Source: Klebsiella sp. BIGb0407 (GTDB taxonomy: Bacteria; Pseudomonadota; Gammaproteobacteria; Enterobacterales; Enterobacteriaceae). From it: a stretch of DNA of 64,000 bases. The translations under genes were made by a program, and so were the position numbers. The DNA lies in NCBI RefSeq assembly GCF_024807845.1, contig NZ_JANUEQ010000007.1:186001-250000 (forward strand), given 5' to 3'. Below the pieces are notes generated by a model that saw only the letters and a list, made by a program, of their open reading frames with translations, was not told where the DNA came from and did no database searches. This document shows positions 16,534 through 26,225 of the stretch, piece by piece (position 1 is the stretch's first letter; the number at the start of each line of letters is the position of its first letter).

Positions 16534-17271
16534 ATTCGGTCTTCTTTTCCCATCGGATCAGGACCTGGCGAAAGCGATTCATCCAGCTGTGAGTCCTCTC
16601 GACCACCCAGCGATGGGCTTTGAAGTCAGTGTCTTTACTTGGCTTCAGACTCCTCTTTACGGAACTAGTTATGTGGCTCGTAGCAGCGGCTCTGTAGATA
16701 TGCTTTCAGCCAGCTTCGTAACCTCTGTCCAGACAGAGCTTGAGTTTTTGCCCCGGACGCCCCGTCTGAAGTGCATCGAGCGTATCTGCAACCAGTTTGA
16801 TATCGTGCGTGTTCGCTGCTGCAACAACCAGCGACAGAGGAAGCCCGTTGGCGTCTGTCAGCAGGCTACGCTTTACGCCCTGTTTCCCTCTGTCCGTGGG
16901 ATTACGGCCTGTTTTTTTGTTCCCGACAGTGGCGATTTGCTCATACAACCGTCCATCGACAGCCAGGACCAGTCAATGCCGTCCAGATGTTCGCAGGCAA
17001 GCAATCCGTTTTGCCAGAAGCGTTCGAAGACTCCCGCATCCCGCTATTCCTAGAAACGTCGGTGTGCAGAACTCGATGAACATATCCCGGTGGCGTTCAG
17101 GGCGTTCCACTGGCAACCGCTCCTGAGGACAAAGAATATGGCATCCATGACAGCACGGTTGTCAATGCGTTTACGATGAGTCCCCAGTGGGTGGTTGGTT
17201 TTATGCTCCGGAATGAGTGGATCCATTTTTTCCCATAGTTCATCACTGATCTGCCACTTGCTGCACACCAT
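16534..17271 (-). pseudogene. IS5-family transposase, degenerate
   Basis: Starting MVCSKWQISDELWEKMDPLI at 17271, the frame is lost near residue 73 (ICSSSSAHRRF). The central DDE part (TVGNKKTGRNPTDRGKQGVK to LCLDRGYEAG) is in another frame at 16948-16706, followed by further lesions and the deletion of the C-terminus. It keeps the longer KKTGRNP segment that copy 1 has lost, so the two copies decayed independently. Confidence 0.75.
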
Positions 17272-17331
17272 ACATTCTCCCTCAGAAATTACCGTAGAGC
17301 ATTATGCGATAATTCCTTTTGGGATAGGTTC
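16534..17331 (-). mobile_element. IS5-family element, 3'-truncated (copy 2, inverted)
   Basis: The same element as at 13210 but in reverse orientation. Its outer end is intact (GAACCTATCCCAAAAGG read leftwards from 17331), while the inner end stops at 16534 within the last part of the transposase. About 75 bases including one inverted repeat are lost. With copy 1 it forms a composite-transposon-like arrangement around the CI/DUF262/HEPN genes, though the damaged end means it could no longer move as such. Confidence 0.75.
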
Positions 17332-17464
17332 TTATAAAGCGTGAAGTTCGATAACCAATTATTTTTTATTGATTATGTTCTTTGCTCACGAATAATAGGT
17401 TATATTTAATGGGTGCCATTAATAATCTTCACTCTCCTTTTTATTATTTTCTTCGAGGTTAATT

Positions 17465-18043
17465 ATGATGGATAAAAAAATTGATTTTATTTTTCACTCT
17501 CAAATAAATGAATCCTATTCCTCCAGTGATATTTTTGATGATGAAATTATTGGTTTGGAAATATCAGTGGAATATTACGATTTTAGTCTTGATAACTTCC
17601 AACGGGAAATTCTGCACTGGTTTAAGCCACGCTTTGCGGCAGGGAAATTATTAGCGGGTATACAGCAGTTAGTGAAAAAGCAGATCCCTGAGATTAAGCC
17701 ACATTCTATTGAAGTGAATGTGATACCTGAGGTTTTGCCGTTTGATGACGAAAATGGCGATATACTGAGCCTGCTGCAAATCTGCGGTTTAAGGATGACT
17801 GACTGGCAGCGCATTCATGCGGATGTAGAAGTCACCACGCTGCCGCTCTGGCATGGTGAGGAAGAAGAGATTGTGCTTAATTTTTCCCCCAAGGTTCCGG
17901 CGGAGGTGATGCAGTATGTGAAACGCCTGCATGGCTGGACAGCCTATACCGGCATTACGGTAAGTGAGATAGACCCAAGCATTATCGCCCATCACGGACT
18001 TTTACCGTATATCGCTGAACGGCGACAATCAGAAAATCTATAA
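17465..18043 (+). CDS. Unrecognised protein beside the island junction
   Basis: A 192-residue soluble, acidic protein (MMDKKIDFIFHSQINESYSS at the start) with no signal peptide or membrane segment. It shows alternating strand-like stretches (IGLEISVEYYDFSLD, HSIEVNVIPEVLPF, ADVEVTTLPLW) and a C-terminal helix. No catalytic motif is evident and I do not recognise the family. A clean AGGT ribosome site and a well-spaced AT-rich promoter region (17340-17460) suggest that it is expressed alone. It is followed 26 bases later by the leuX-type 3' copy, so it occupies the edge of an inserted segment. A small immunity or inhibitor role is possible but unsupported. Confidence 0.6.
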   Translation: MMDKKIDFIFHSQINESYSSSDIFDDEIIGLEISVEYYDFSLDNFQREILHWFKPRFAAGKLLAGIQQLVKKQIPEIKPHSIEVNVIPEVLPFDDENGDILSLLQICGLRMTDWQRIHADVEVTTLPLWHGEEEEIVLNFSPKVPAEVMQYVKRLHGWTAYTGITVSEIDPSIIAHHGLLPYIAERRQSENL

Positions 18044-18069
18044 ATATCAGCCATTTTTCCTTAAACCAT

Positions 18070-18139
18070 GAGTCCGGCCTTCGGCACCAAAAAGTACGAA
18101 AAAATAAGTCGCTTACGAGCGGCTTTTTTTGTGTCTGAA
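18070..18139 (+). other. leuX-type tRNA 3' end plus terminator (att-like copy B)
   Basis: GAGTCCGGCCTTCGGCACCA (18070-18089) is identical to the 3' end of leuX tRNA-Leu. It is followed by AAAAGTACG and the stem GTCGCT-tacg-AGCGGC with seven T (18109-18128), the normal downstream terminator. It forms a direct repeat with the block at 1622, spanning 16.4 kb. Bases before 18066 do not continue the tRNA, so this is an attachment copy rather than the gene. It also terminates the preceding gene. Confidence 0.75.
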
Positions 18140-18253
18140 ATTCAGTAATTGTCTTCCTTTCTCGCTGTATTAACTCTCCCTAGGTCAATCGACTTCAACC
18201 TGCAGCTGCCAACAGTTGTTGGTATATATGATGGTATTGTAAGTAGACCGCTT

Positions 18254-19365
18254 TTAGTTCCACGCACTTTTTGAGATTTCCGGTTTCTCAGCGATCAACC
18301 GGTACTCTTCCGGCGTCAGGTTATTCAGGGATTCATGAGGCCACTCACTGTTATATTCATTCAGCCAGCGTCCCTTAATTTCTCGTGCTTCGTTCATTGT
18401 TCTGAACAGATAAAAATCCAGTATTTCGGTCCGGTATGTTCGGTTAAACCGTTCTATAAATGTGTTCTGTATTGGCTTGCCTGGCTTGATAAATTCCAGC
18501 ATCACGCAATGCTCTTCAGCCCATTGCGCCAGAGCTAGTGAGACTAATTCCGGGCCATTGTCCATCCGCATCTTCAGCGGATATCCACGGTTTGCCACGA
18601 TCCTGTCCAGCACCCGCACCATTCGCTGCGCCGGGATATTCAGGTCTATTTCTATCGCCAGAGCTTCACGGTTAAAATCATCGACGACATTGAAGTCTGA
18701 AAACGTCGGCCACATGTCAGCTCGTCATGCATAAAATCAATTGACCAGCTTTGTTTAAATGCCTCCGGTATAGCTAGCGGAGCCGGATTACGTGCCGGCA
18801 AACGTTGCTTTCCTTTACGTTGAAAATTCAGTTTTAACAGGCAGTAAATCCGGTGAGCTCACTTATGGTTCCAGACGTTTCCCTGCCGACGAATGACTTG
18901 AAAAAGCTTCTTAAAACCGTATTGTGGGTAGCAGCTCTGTTGTTTTCATCAGCGCCTGAATCACCGACTCGTCTCGCCGGGTATCAGGTTGGTAAAAAAG
19001 ACAGTCCTGCTCAGTGATAACGTCCTAGATGCCTGGCGTATGTTCATCGAAAACTGCGAGACCAGATAACTGTCGAGCTCACGCTTTATCACTGGTTGTA
19101 AAGCTTTTTTTTCGATAACATCTTTCAGTGCGTGATTCTCAATACTCAGGTCAGCAAACATTTTTTTGAGGCGCCTGTTTTTATCTTACTGCTCTTTGAT
19201 TTTTTTGATATCCGCGGCTTCCATACCACCTTATTTTGCCTTTCAGTTATAATAACTGGCTTCTGAAATAGCGGCCTCACGGCAGACAGCTTTAACTGTT
19301 CGACTGGCTTCGACTAATTCCAAAACGGTAATAATCTGGTGTTCGGTGAATCGGGCTTTACGCAT
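18254..19365 (-). mobile_element. Decayed IS3-family element (OrfA and OrfB remnants)
   Basis: Leftwards from ATG 19365 lies an OrfA start (MRKARFTEHQIITVLELVEA then SEASYYN) interrupted by stops. A zipper-like OrfB lead with FADLSIENHALKDVIEKKA follows (19161-18961). The integrase core of OrfB comes last (18715-18254: FNVVDDFNREALAIEIDL with the first Asp, RMDNGPE with the second and ERFNRTYRTEILDFYLF with the Glu). Several frameshifts and in-frame stops separate these parts. It belongs to the IS407/IS3-type branch and cannot encode active transposase. Confidence 0.78.
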
Positions 19366-19441
19366 GATGATCTCCTCTTTGGGACATATTCAGTATGTTG
19401 GGAGATCTCTAAAAGTGAATGAGCAGGGATACTTACAGTCA

Positions 19442-19584
19442 ATGGATGCGGTAGAGCGGCAGATGAGTCACCAGGAGCGTAGCTCTGTGCGTGCGGCGTA
19501 ATCCATAAGGCGGAACATTTTGGGGAGCGTAGGTTGATGCTGCAGTAGTGGGCGGATTATTTAGATGCGAATAGGGAGAAGTGA
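19442..19584 (+). pseudogene. C-terminal tail of a second P4-type integrase
   Basis: The fragment reads MDAVERQMSHQERSSVRAA, then, after a one-base deletion at about 19500, IHKAEHFGERRLM and a WADYL end. This parallels the end of the intact integrase (AIERQMSHQER...AAYIHKAELIPERRKMMQWW). The deletion removes the nucleophile tyrosine codon. Everything before Asp-Ala-Val is missing, cut by the IS3 element. It shows that a second related element once ended here. Confidence 0.7.
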
Positions 19585-19679
19585 GTTAGTCCTTTTGACT
19601 TTGGGAAACGGGAGTTTTCCAGAAATTAGCTGGCTGAGTTAGTATAAAAGTGTGGTGTAGGCTTAAGTATTCCGTTAAG

Positions 19680-19713
19680 GGCCTGTCAGTTTGTTGTGGC
19701 AAACTGACAGGCC
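19680..19713. terminator. Strong 14-bp hairpin
   Basis: GGCCTGTCAGTTTG and its exact complement are separated by six bases (TTGTGG). The 14-bp perfect stem has no long T run on either side, so it may be a terminator read from either strand or a protein-binding hairpin left from a mobile element end. Confidence 0.45.
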
Positions 19714-19900
19714 GAATTTAGTGACCTACGATAGTAAGGCTTACAAAATGCGAATGGTGAGACATGGTTTTCCCACGCAATGAGTACCATCCTGCATGCG
19801 TTGGTCTATGTTAGATCAAGACTAAGATACAATTCTGAAAATCACCTGGCCGCTTAAAGCTAAAAAGGGACTGAAGCGTATTATTTCGATAATGATAACT
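19714..19900. other. Intergenic, no gene seen
   Basis: The bases between the hairpin and the end of the next minus-strand gene hold no recognisable feature. Short sequences such as TTAGATCAAGACTAAG are not assignable. Confidence 0.3.
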
Positions 19901-21007
19901 TTAGGCATCTCTTGTTAAAAAATAATTATGTAAATCATTTTCGATTTTTTCTACAGCCAAATCAATTAACTTAGTAATATTAGGGTTTGGTTCCTTTTTT
20001 GAATATTTACGGGATAAAAGTACAGACTGCGAAAGACTATCAACAATTTTCCAGTATTGAAATGCAGTCATCTCATTTTCTCTACAGGAACTCAACGCCT
20101 TCATCGCTGAACCCTCATAGTAAATATGATGAATATCTTGTGAGATGTAATATAATTTTTTGTCGTTTGTTCCAACCCAGTGTTCAGTCTCAAAATTTAC
20201 ACCATTTAAAGTGATGAAGGAACCTATATCTTCTGAGAAATTAGCTCCCGTAAGCCAGTGTAAATCCATCGCCGCATCAAATGCATGCCATCGACATTTA
20301 TCAAGATTGCTTCCGTTCTTATAAAAATTCTCTTTTATATATTTTCGACGAGTATGTATACTCTCTGGTAGCTGGTTAATGGTGTTGGCGTCAAGATCCC
20401 AAAAAGCATATTTTGCTATTTCCAAATCATACGCACTGATCATATCAATGAAGCTTATCATGCTAAAAAGATATACTTCTAATCTTTTTTCAGGCGTGAG
20501 ATGAGAATAGCTTAATTTTATATTTTGAATTTGAAGCATAGATATATAATGGAGACCATATACTGTCCTTGCTTCAACGGAAAGTTCCTGGAAGTTAATT
20601 TTCTTTTTTTCAGAGTCTGGGACGTAATCCCTGAAAGTCGCTTCGGGATCGTCAATATGCCCAGGCCAGAATCGGTGGCAAAAGTTCTGATAGGCCGTCA
20701 TTGATTTCTCAACCCATATATCAGGCATTTCATTAACACCAATTGCGGTTAAACATATATTTCCTGATCGTAATAAATTCACTAACGGCAATAGGCCAAC
20801 TCGTTTTACATCCTCCAGAGTTGATGTCGATGATAATTCCTCCATTCTTTGTAAAGAGCAATTATCTAAGTTTATCTGAACCACTTTTTTCTGCGTCAAA
20901 CACTGCAAAGCATAAGCTGGGGTCAATACCTTATTATTTTCATATATGGATAGGCAAGGTCTTATGAATTTAATTTCAGAGCGTTTTACCATATGTAGCC
21001 TCTTCAA
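19901..21007 (-). CDS. Unrecognised 360-residue cytoplasmic protein
   Basis: The frame encodes up to 368 residues. Met6 (20992, MVKRSEIKFIRPCLSIYENN) is an equally good start. No signal peptide or transmembrane segment is present. The protein is helix-rich in its middle (TVYGLHYISMLQIQNIKLSY, then a FSMISFIDMISAYDLEIAKY segment) and contains repeated acidic/aromatic positions (RWHAFDAAMDLHWL, YYISQDIHHIYYEG) that could form a metal or nuclease site of the PIN or HEPN sort, but I cannot assign a family. AT-rich composition and its place at the island edge, just before the truncated TauE gene, mark it as acquired cargo, possibly a stand-alone toxin or defence gene. Confidence 0.6.
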   Translation of the reverse strand: MKRLHMVKRSEIKFIRPCLSIYENNKVLTPAYALQCLTQKKVVQINLDNCSLQRMEELSSTSTLEDVKRVGLLPLVNLLRSGNICLTAIGVNEMPDIWVEKSMTAYQNFCHRFWPGHIDDPEATFRDYVPDSEKKKINFQELSVEARTVYGLHYISMLQIQNIKLSYSHLTPEKRLEVYLFSMISFIDMISAYDLEIAKYAFWDLDANTINQLPESIHTRRKYIKENFYKNGSNLDKCRWHAFDAAMDLHWLTGANFSEDIGSFITLNGVNFETEHWVGTNDKKLYYISQDIHHIYYEGSAMKALSSCRENEMTAFQYWKIVDSLSQSVLLSRKYSKKEPNPNITKLIDLAVEKIENDLHNYFLTRDA

Positions 21008-21049
21008 CTTTTAGAAAAATGGTTATAATTCTAATTGACACCCAACGCC

Positions 21050-21604
21050 TTATAAACTGCATCTAAGGGTGCTCATTCCGATCAGTGTGGTTTGGGTAAT
21101 GCGGAAATCTTCTTTTTTGTTAATGCGTCCGCTGAGATAGATGGCATAAATAAAGCCGCCGCTGCCGAATAAGGCGCTGAACACGCCTCCTACCAGGCCA
21201 AAAGGCAGCGAGGCTTTGGCTGAAAATTGCCGGTCTGGTTTTAAACCGCTGAGCGAATAGAGGGCATAAAAAACGACGAAGCCTCCCATAGCCAATAAAA
21301 GGATATCTGGCCGGGTTTTCAGCAATATTGCCGCCCCCAGCAGGCTGCCAATGATCATCAATGGAATTAACCGTTTTAACTCTGACCATTGCGCATTGCG
21401 AGCATCACGGCTGACGTTAACAATGGCCGCGCACATGTCCAGCAGTGCCAGTAACGGGACAATTTTCGCTACCGGGATATAAAGCGCCATCACCGGGCTT
21501 GCGACTAATGCCGTACCAAAACCCGCGATGCCGAAAATGATATAGGCCACCAGCAGGGAAGCGGTCAGCGCCAGGTAACTTGAAAGCATGAAAGTTTCTT
21601 GCAT
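21050..21604 (-). pseudogene. TauE/SafE-family sulfite/organosulfur exporter, C-terminally truncated
   Basis: About 180 residues form the first half of a TauE/SafE permease: several hydrophobic helices with the family's GIAGFGTALVASPV and LFGSGGFIYAIYLSGRI repeats. TauE proteins usually have about 250 residues. Here sequence identity to the family ends after ITQTTLIGMST, followed by RCSL and a stop, just where island DNA begins. The gene therefore probably belonged to the core chromosome and was cut by the insertion. Function is likely lost. Confidence 0.75.
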
Positions 21605-21850
21605 CTTAATTTTTGCCTAATCCCTTTCACTGATTAAAAACAATCGGCAATTCTGGTCGTAAAGCACATCGATAACACTGATAAACCCTTGCTGCAGGGT
21701 TACTCGTCGGCTAAGGAATGACGATCATTTATGCCATATTCCTGCCAGGATTTCGTTTGAGTTTTGCTGGAAGATTCCATTGTGTGACCCTACTCACAAT
21801 GAGTATCTCTGTGGCTAAATAGGCCCGGAGCACTATCTTCAGTATGAATA
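21605..21850. other. Intergenic between TauE remnant and glycosidase
   Basis: This is presumably the former promoter region of the TauE gene (minus strand). The motif TTGTGTGACC...GTGAGTAGGGTCACACAATG style dyad near 21780-21800 resembles a possible CRP-type site but is imperfect. No gene is seen. Confidence 0.3.
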
Positions 21851-21876
21851 TGTACTACCCGTTCCCGGGCAGTACA
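21851..21876 (-). terminator. Hairpin after the glycosidase gene
   Basis: TGTACT-a-CCCG and CGGG-c-AGTACA form a 10-pair stem with one mismatch and a tight loop, 11 bases beyond the glycosidase stop. There is no long T tract, so termination strength is uncertain. Confidence 0.45.
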
Positions 21877-21886
21877 TACGTTGCGG

Positions 21887-23776
21887 TTATTTCAGCGGTG
21901 TGGCTTCCAGGACCACTGTTTCCAGTGGTTTTAGCGTAATAACTACCGCTTCTTTGTAGTTTGCCGGAATAGTATTGTTATTGCCGTAAATTGGCTTCAG
22001 GTTGAACTGGGAGGTTTCGCCCTGCGGCAGTTCAAAGTCCTTCGTCAGGTTCAGGTAGTAGGTTTGCGGTTTGTCCGATGGGTTACGCAGGCCAAGGATT
22101 GCTTTGTCTTTGTTCCATGACGCCCAGCCATAGGCTTCAAGTGCCGTTGGGTCTCCGCCAATCCAGTGGGTATCGACCAGTACGCTGGCGTTGTCGCGTG
22201 ACCATTTTGCCGCCTGTGCCAGGGTGTCCCATTTCGCTTTGTTCAGCATGGATGGCGTGATGTACAGCTCCTGCAGCTGGGTACCCGTGGCAAAGTAGCT
22301 CCAGACCTGATCGGCAAAGTCGCTGTCAGTTTGTATCTTCTCCAGCCCGTAGTAGGCATGTTCTGAACTGACAATTCCGTGATACATCAGCGAGTTAATC
22401 GGGAAGAGTGGGCCTTTCCGGACGATAGAGCGATAGGTCTCTGCGTCGCGGTAGGTCATCCACTGCTGCACGGGCGAACCGACACCATAGAGGTTGATAT
22501 CATCCCCTTGGCGCCAGATGGAGTCGGCATAGAACAGCCATGACGGGCTTGCATCGGTCCCCGTGGTCAGGTTGATAAACAGGTCTTTATTGGTTTTACG
22601 CATATTGTCGAGCAGTACAATAGAGGCATCAAAGTCAGAGGCGAACGGGCTGCCCTCAATGTGCGAGTTAGCATTACCCATGCCGTCGAGTTTGAATGAG
22701 GTGATATGCTCGTCTTTGATCAGATGAATGATTTGCTGGTTGAAGTTATTGAAGTAATTCGCCCCGGAAAGTGCCAGTTTGCCGTCAACGGTCTCGAAAT
22801 TGTACTCTTTGGCGTGCGACACGCGAATATCTCGCGGTTTGTTGTAGCCGCCCCAGGGTGATAACCACAGACCCACCGAGCTGTGCAGGCTGTCGGCTTT
22901 ATCTTTCACCACGCCAAAACCGTTGCTGAACGCCGGGCCAAACAGCCATCGGCCGGTACGGTCGTCCCAGCCATCATCCAGCAGGAAGGCGTCAAGCTTG
23001 ACGCCCCGTCCGGTGATGAACTCTTTATTCCACTCGTCCATACGTCCGATAACGTCTTTTTCGGTGTAGGTGGTGAAAAAGCCGATATCCATCCAGCTGT
23101 TGTAGTGCAGGTATGGTTTATACGGGCGCGGTCGTACCGTATCAATGAACTGGTTTAGGCTACGGCGCAGCTGGTTGGTTTCAGGGAATGTGCCGAAAAA
23201 CACGGTATAGCTCAGCGGCGTTTCCGGCTGAACAGGCGTTTTCTGCTCGACGTTAAGATTGGTGGTTGCCTCATAGGCATAGGTATTCATGATGGGCTTG
23301 TCTGGCAGAATAAAGAATGAGTCGGCAATGATTGGCGAGCTGTTGATTGCGCCATCTACGTAGGGGGCCTGTGCCTGCTTCTTCGTCGGGAAGAAGGTGA
23401 TTTTCGCAACGTCACGGGCTTTGTCTTTCGCAGCAATACTGTAGTCAATGCTGGCGTATTTGCCTTTCAGCAGATTTAGCGTGACGGTGACATTGAAATC
23501 CTGGTGGCTGTAATCGATGCGGATGAAGTCGTCCTGCTTGTCGACATGCTTAATTTTAAAATCAGCAGCATGAATGACTTTCTCATCCGGTAGCGTCAGA
23601 AAGAACAGCTCCTGCGGCGACAACTGATGGTTGGCGCGGGTATCTTTAATCACCGTCGTCGAGTTAGCGTCGTCGAAGGTAATAGCCATATTTTCGTTAT
23701 TCAGCGAGTAATTCGCGGCAAAGGCGCTGTTTGATACCATCAGGGCGAGTAACGAAACATTGAGCACTTTTTTCAT
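21887..23776 (-). CDS. Secreted GH36-like glycosidase, candidate alpha-N-acetylgalactosaminidase
   Basis: From ATG 23776 (AAGGA ten bases upstream) the protein has 629 residues with a clear signal peptide (MKKVLNVSLLALMVSNSAFA, then ANYS). The first 220 residues form a beta-sandwich-like N-domain. The (beta/alpha)8 barrel carries KLDAFLLDDGWDD (about 260-272), the nucleophile motif SFKLDGMGN (Asp364) and a WRQGDDINLYG acid/base region (about 421-431), the clan GH-D/GH36 pattern. A C-terminal beta domain ends KPLETVVLEATPLK. It lies 128 bases downstream of agaY in the same orientation, which suggests periplasmic release of GalNAc (or galactose) from glycans to feed the PTS. Exact substrate is inferred from context. 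Confidence 0.7.
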   Translation of the reverse strand: MKKVLNVSLLALMVSNSAFAANYSLNNENMAITFDDANSTTVIKDTRANHQLSPQELFFLTLPDEKVIHAADFKIKHVDKQDDFIRIDYSHQDFNVTVTLNLLKGKYASIDYSIAAKDKARDVAKITFFPTKKQAQAPYVDGAINSSPIIADSFFILPDKPIMNTYAYEATTNLNVEQKTPVQPETPLSYTVFFGTFPETNQLRRSLNQFIDTVRPRPYKPYLHYNSWMDIGFFTTYTEKDVIGRMDEWNKEFITGRGVKLDAFLLDDGWDDRTGRWLFGPAFSNGFGVVKDKADSLHSSVGLWLSPWGGYNKPRDIRVSHAKEYNFETVDGKLALSGANYFNNFNQQIIHLIKDEHITSFKLDGMGNANSHIEGSPFASDFDASIVLLDNMRKTNKDLFINLTTGTDASPSWLFYADSIWRQGDDINLYGVGSPVQQWMTYRDAETYRSIVRKGPLFPINSLMYHGIVSSEHAYYGLEKIQTDSDFADQVWSYFATGTQLQELYITPSMLNKAKWDTLAQAAKWSRDNASVLVDTHWIGGDPTALEAYGWASWNKDKAILGLRNPSDKPQTYYLNLTKDFELPQGETSQFNLKPIYGNNNTIPANYKEAVVITLKPLETVVLEATPLK

Positions 23777-23904
23777 GGAGCAGAGATCCTTGTTTTCGTT
23801 TATTGAAACTATTTTGAATGGAAGGCGCATCCTGGATAAGAATGCGTCTTCATTTCCTGCGAGGCTTAGAGTGATTTTTTAATGAGGTTCTGATGCGACA
23901 ATAT

Positions 23905-24780
<876 letters not shown>

Positions 24781-24789
24781 TTAATCCTC

Positions 24790-25944
24790 TCAGGCCTGCC
24801 ATGGATGAATAACTACGCCTTTCACCACGCGGTTTACGGTGCCGCTGGCAGAAGGGGTATCCGGGGTATTGCTGTAGTGCAGTGATTCGGTCAGGGCGAA
24901 AACCTGGGCGTATATCAGGAAGCAGAAGGCCTGTTCGACATCAATAAAATCCCGGGAGGCAGGCAGAAGAATATGAGGGCCTTCTTCAACAATAGCATCG
25001 CTGTGGGCAGCGATCGCCACGACGCGCATAGCCTGGTTGTCGCGGCGGAGTTCGGTCAGTAGATCGAGATCGTACTGGCGGGTGTAGGGGTGGCTGGAAA
25101 TGAACACCACCACCAGCGTTTCGCTATCTACCAGCGATTTTGGCCCGTGGCGGAATCCCGTAACGGAGTCGTAGAATGCGGCGACTTTACCTGCCGTAAG
25201 CTCCAGCACTTTTAGCGCCGATTCACGGGCAGCTCCCTGCAGGCCACCGCTTCCAAGATACACCACGCGTTTCCACGGCAGGCGGCCAAACACACCGTCG
25301 CTGAAATTGCCGAGCGATTGCAGAATGCTCTGGCAGCGGTTAGCTACATCCAGGAAAGTATGGCTGTTGATGACTTCCGGTGCGAATACTGAAAGGCAGC
25401 TTGCCATCATGGTAGTGATGCTGCTGGTCATCGCAAAGCCGCGATCGTTGGTTTCGGCTGGCATCAACAGCGCGAAGGCATTGCTGCTGTTGTGAGCGGT
25501 CTGGAACAGGGATCCCGCTTCGTTACAGGTGATAGCCAGGTGGTAGCACTCGGCGACGCACTGGTTAGCGAGCGTGACAGCTGCAACGCTCTCCGGGCTG
25601 TTACCGGAACGGCCAAAAGAGATCAGTAGCAGGGGGCTGTCGCTCTTCAGATAATCCATCGGGTTGGTGACGAGATCGGTTGTCGGTATCGCAGCGAAGT
25701 TTTTTCCGGTATGGCGCGCCAGCCAAGGGGCGATGATGTCACCAATAAAGGCAGAAGTTCCGGCACCGGTCAGGACGATGCGCAGATCTTTTTTCTGCAG
25801 TAGCGGAGTGAGGAAGTGCTCGATCTTCTGGCGGATGCTGTCGATATGGGTTAACGATCGGATCCACGTGCTGGGTTGCTGGCGGATCTCTTCTTCGGTC
25901 CAGGTGCCCGTCTGGGCGGGGGCGGGAATATAGGTTTCAGGCAT
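24790..25944 (-). CDS. agaS: Galactosamine-6-phosphate deaminase/isomerase AgaS
   Basis: Converts galactosamine 6-phosphate to tagatose 6-phosphate and ammonia. The 384-residue protein has two SIS domains: the first contains RIVLTGAGTSAFIGDII (55-71) and ISFGRSGNSPESVAAV, the second VVYLGSGGLQGAARESALKVLELT and FRHGPKSLVDSETLVVVF. This double-SIS form matches AgaS rather than single-domain AgaI/NagB enzymes, which is important because agaI is absent here. First gene of the agaS-agaY unit, with AgaR-type repeats upstream. Confidence 0.92.
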   Translation of the reverse strand: MPETYIPAPAQTGTWTEEEIRQQPSTWIRSLTHIDSIRQKIEHFLTPLLQKKDLRIVLTGAGTSAFIGDIIAPWLARHTGKNFAAIPTTDLVTNPMDYLKSDSPLLLISFGRSGNSPESVAAVTLANQCVAECYHLAITCNEAGSLFQTAHNSSNAFALLMPAETNDRGFAMTSSITTMMASCLSVFAPEVINSHTFLDVANRCQSILQSLGNFSDGVFGRLPWKRVVYLGSGGLQGAARESALKVLELTAGKVAAFYDSVTGFRHGPKSLVDSETLVVVFISSHPYTRQYDLDLLTELRRDNQAMRVVAIAAHSDAIVEEGPHILLPASRDFIDVEQAFCFLIYAQVFALTESLHYSNTPDTPSASGTVNRVVKGVVIHPWQA

Positions 25945-26004
25945 AACTCAGTCCTTAGTCGCGTGAAATCAGCGTCAGACAGGTTCCGTTATCTTATGGA
26001 TTGC

Positions 26005-26100
26005 CTTTCGTTTCATTTCACTTTGTCACGTAAGTCAGTAAGTGAAATTTACAGAAAGGAAATCGAAAGTTCAATTAAACGAAATGAAATAAATCGAAAA
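26005..26100 (-). promoter_or_regulatory. AgaR-type operators before agaS
   Basis: CTTTCGTTTCATTTCACTTT (from 26005) and, in the opposite direction, AAACGAAATGAAATAAATCG (26078-26097) are copies of the CTTTCGTTTCATTTC repeat that AgaR binds in E. coli. A weaker GGAAATCGAAAG lies at 26058-26069. Two opposed sites about 70 bases apart before agaS fit the independent agaS promoter known from related aga loci. Confidence 0.7.
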
Positions 26101-26225
26101 TTGTGATCTATAGTTGTGTTACTTTGTCTTTCTTTTGATCGGTAACAGGAAAAGTAAGCTTTCGAAAGGGAAATAAAAGGCCTGCGTAGCGCGCTACGCA
26201 GGGAAGGAGGTAAACATTGAAACAG

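Noticed and set aside
22883-23158. Frames overlapping the glycosidase barrel on both strands
   Set aside because: The glycosidase frame has the catalytic motifs; the others are shadows of its GC-rich codons.
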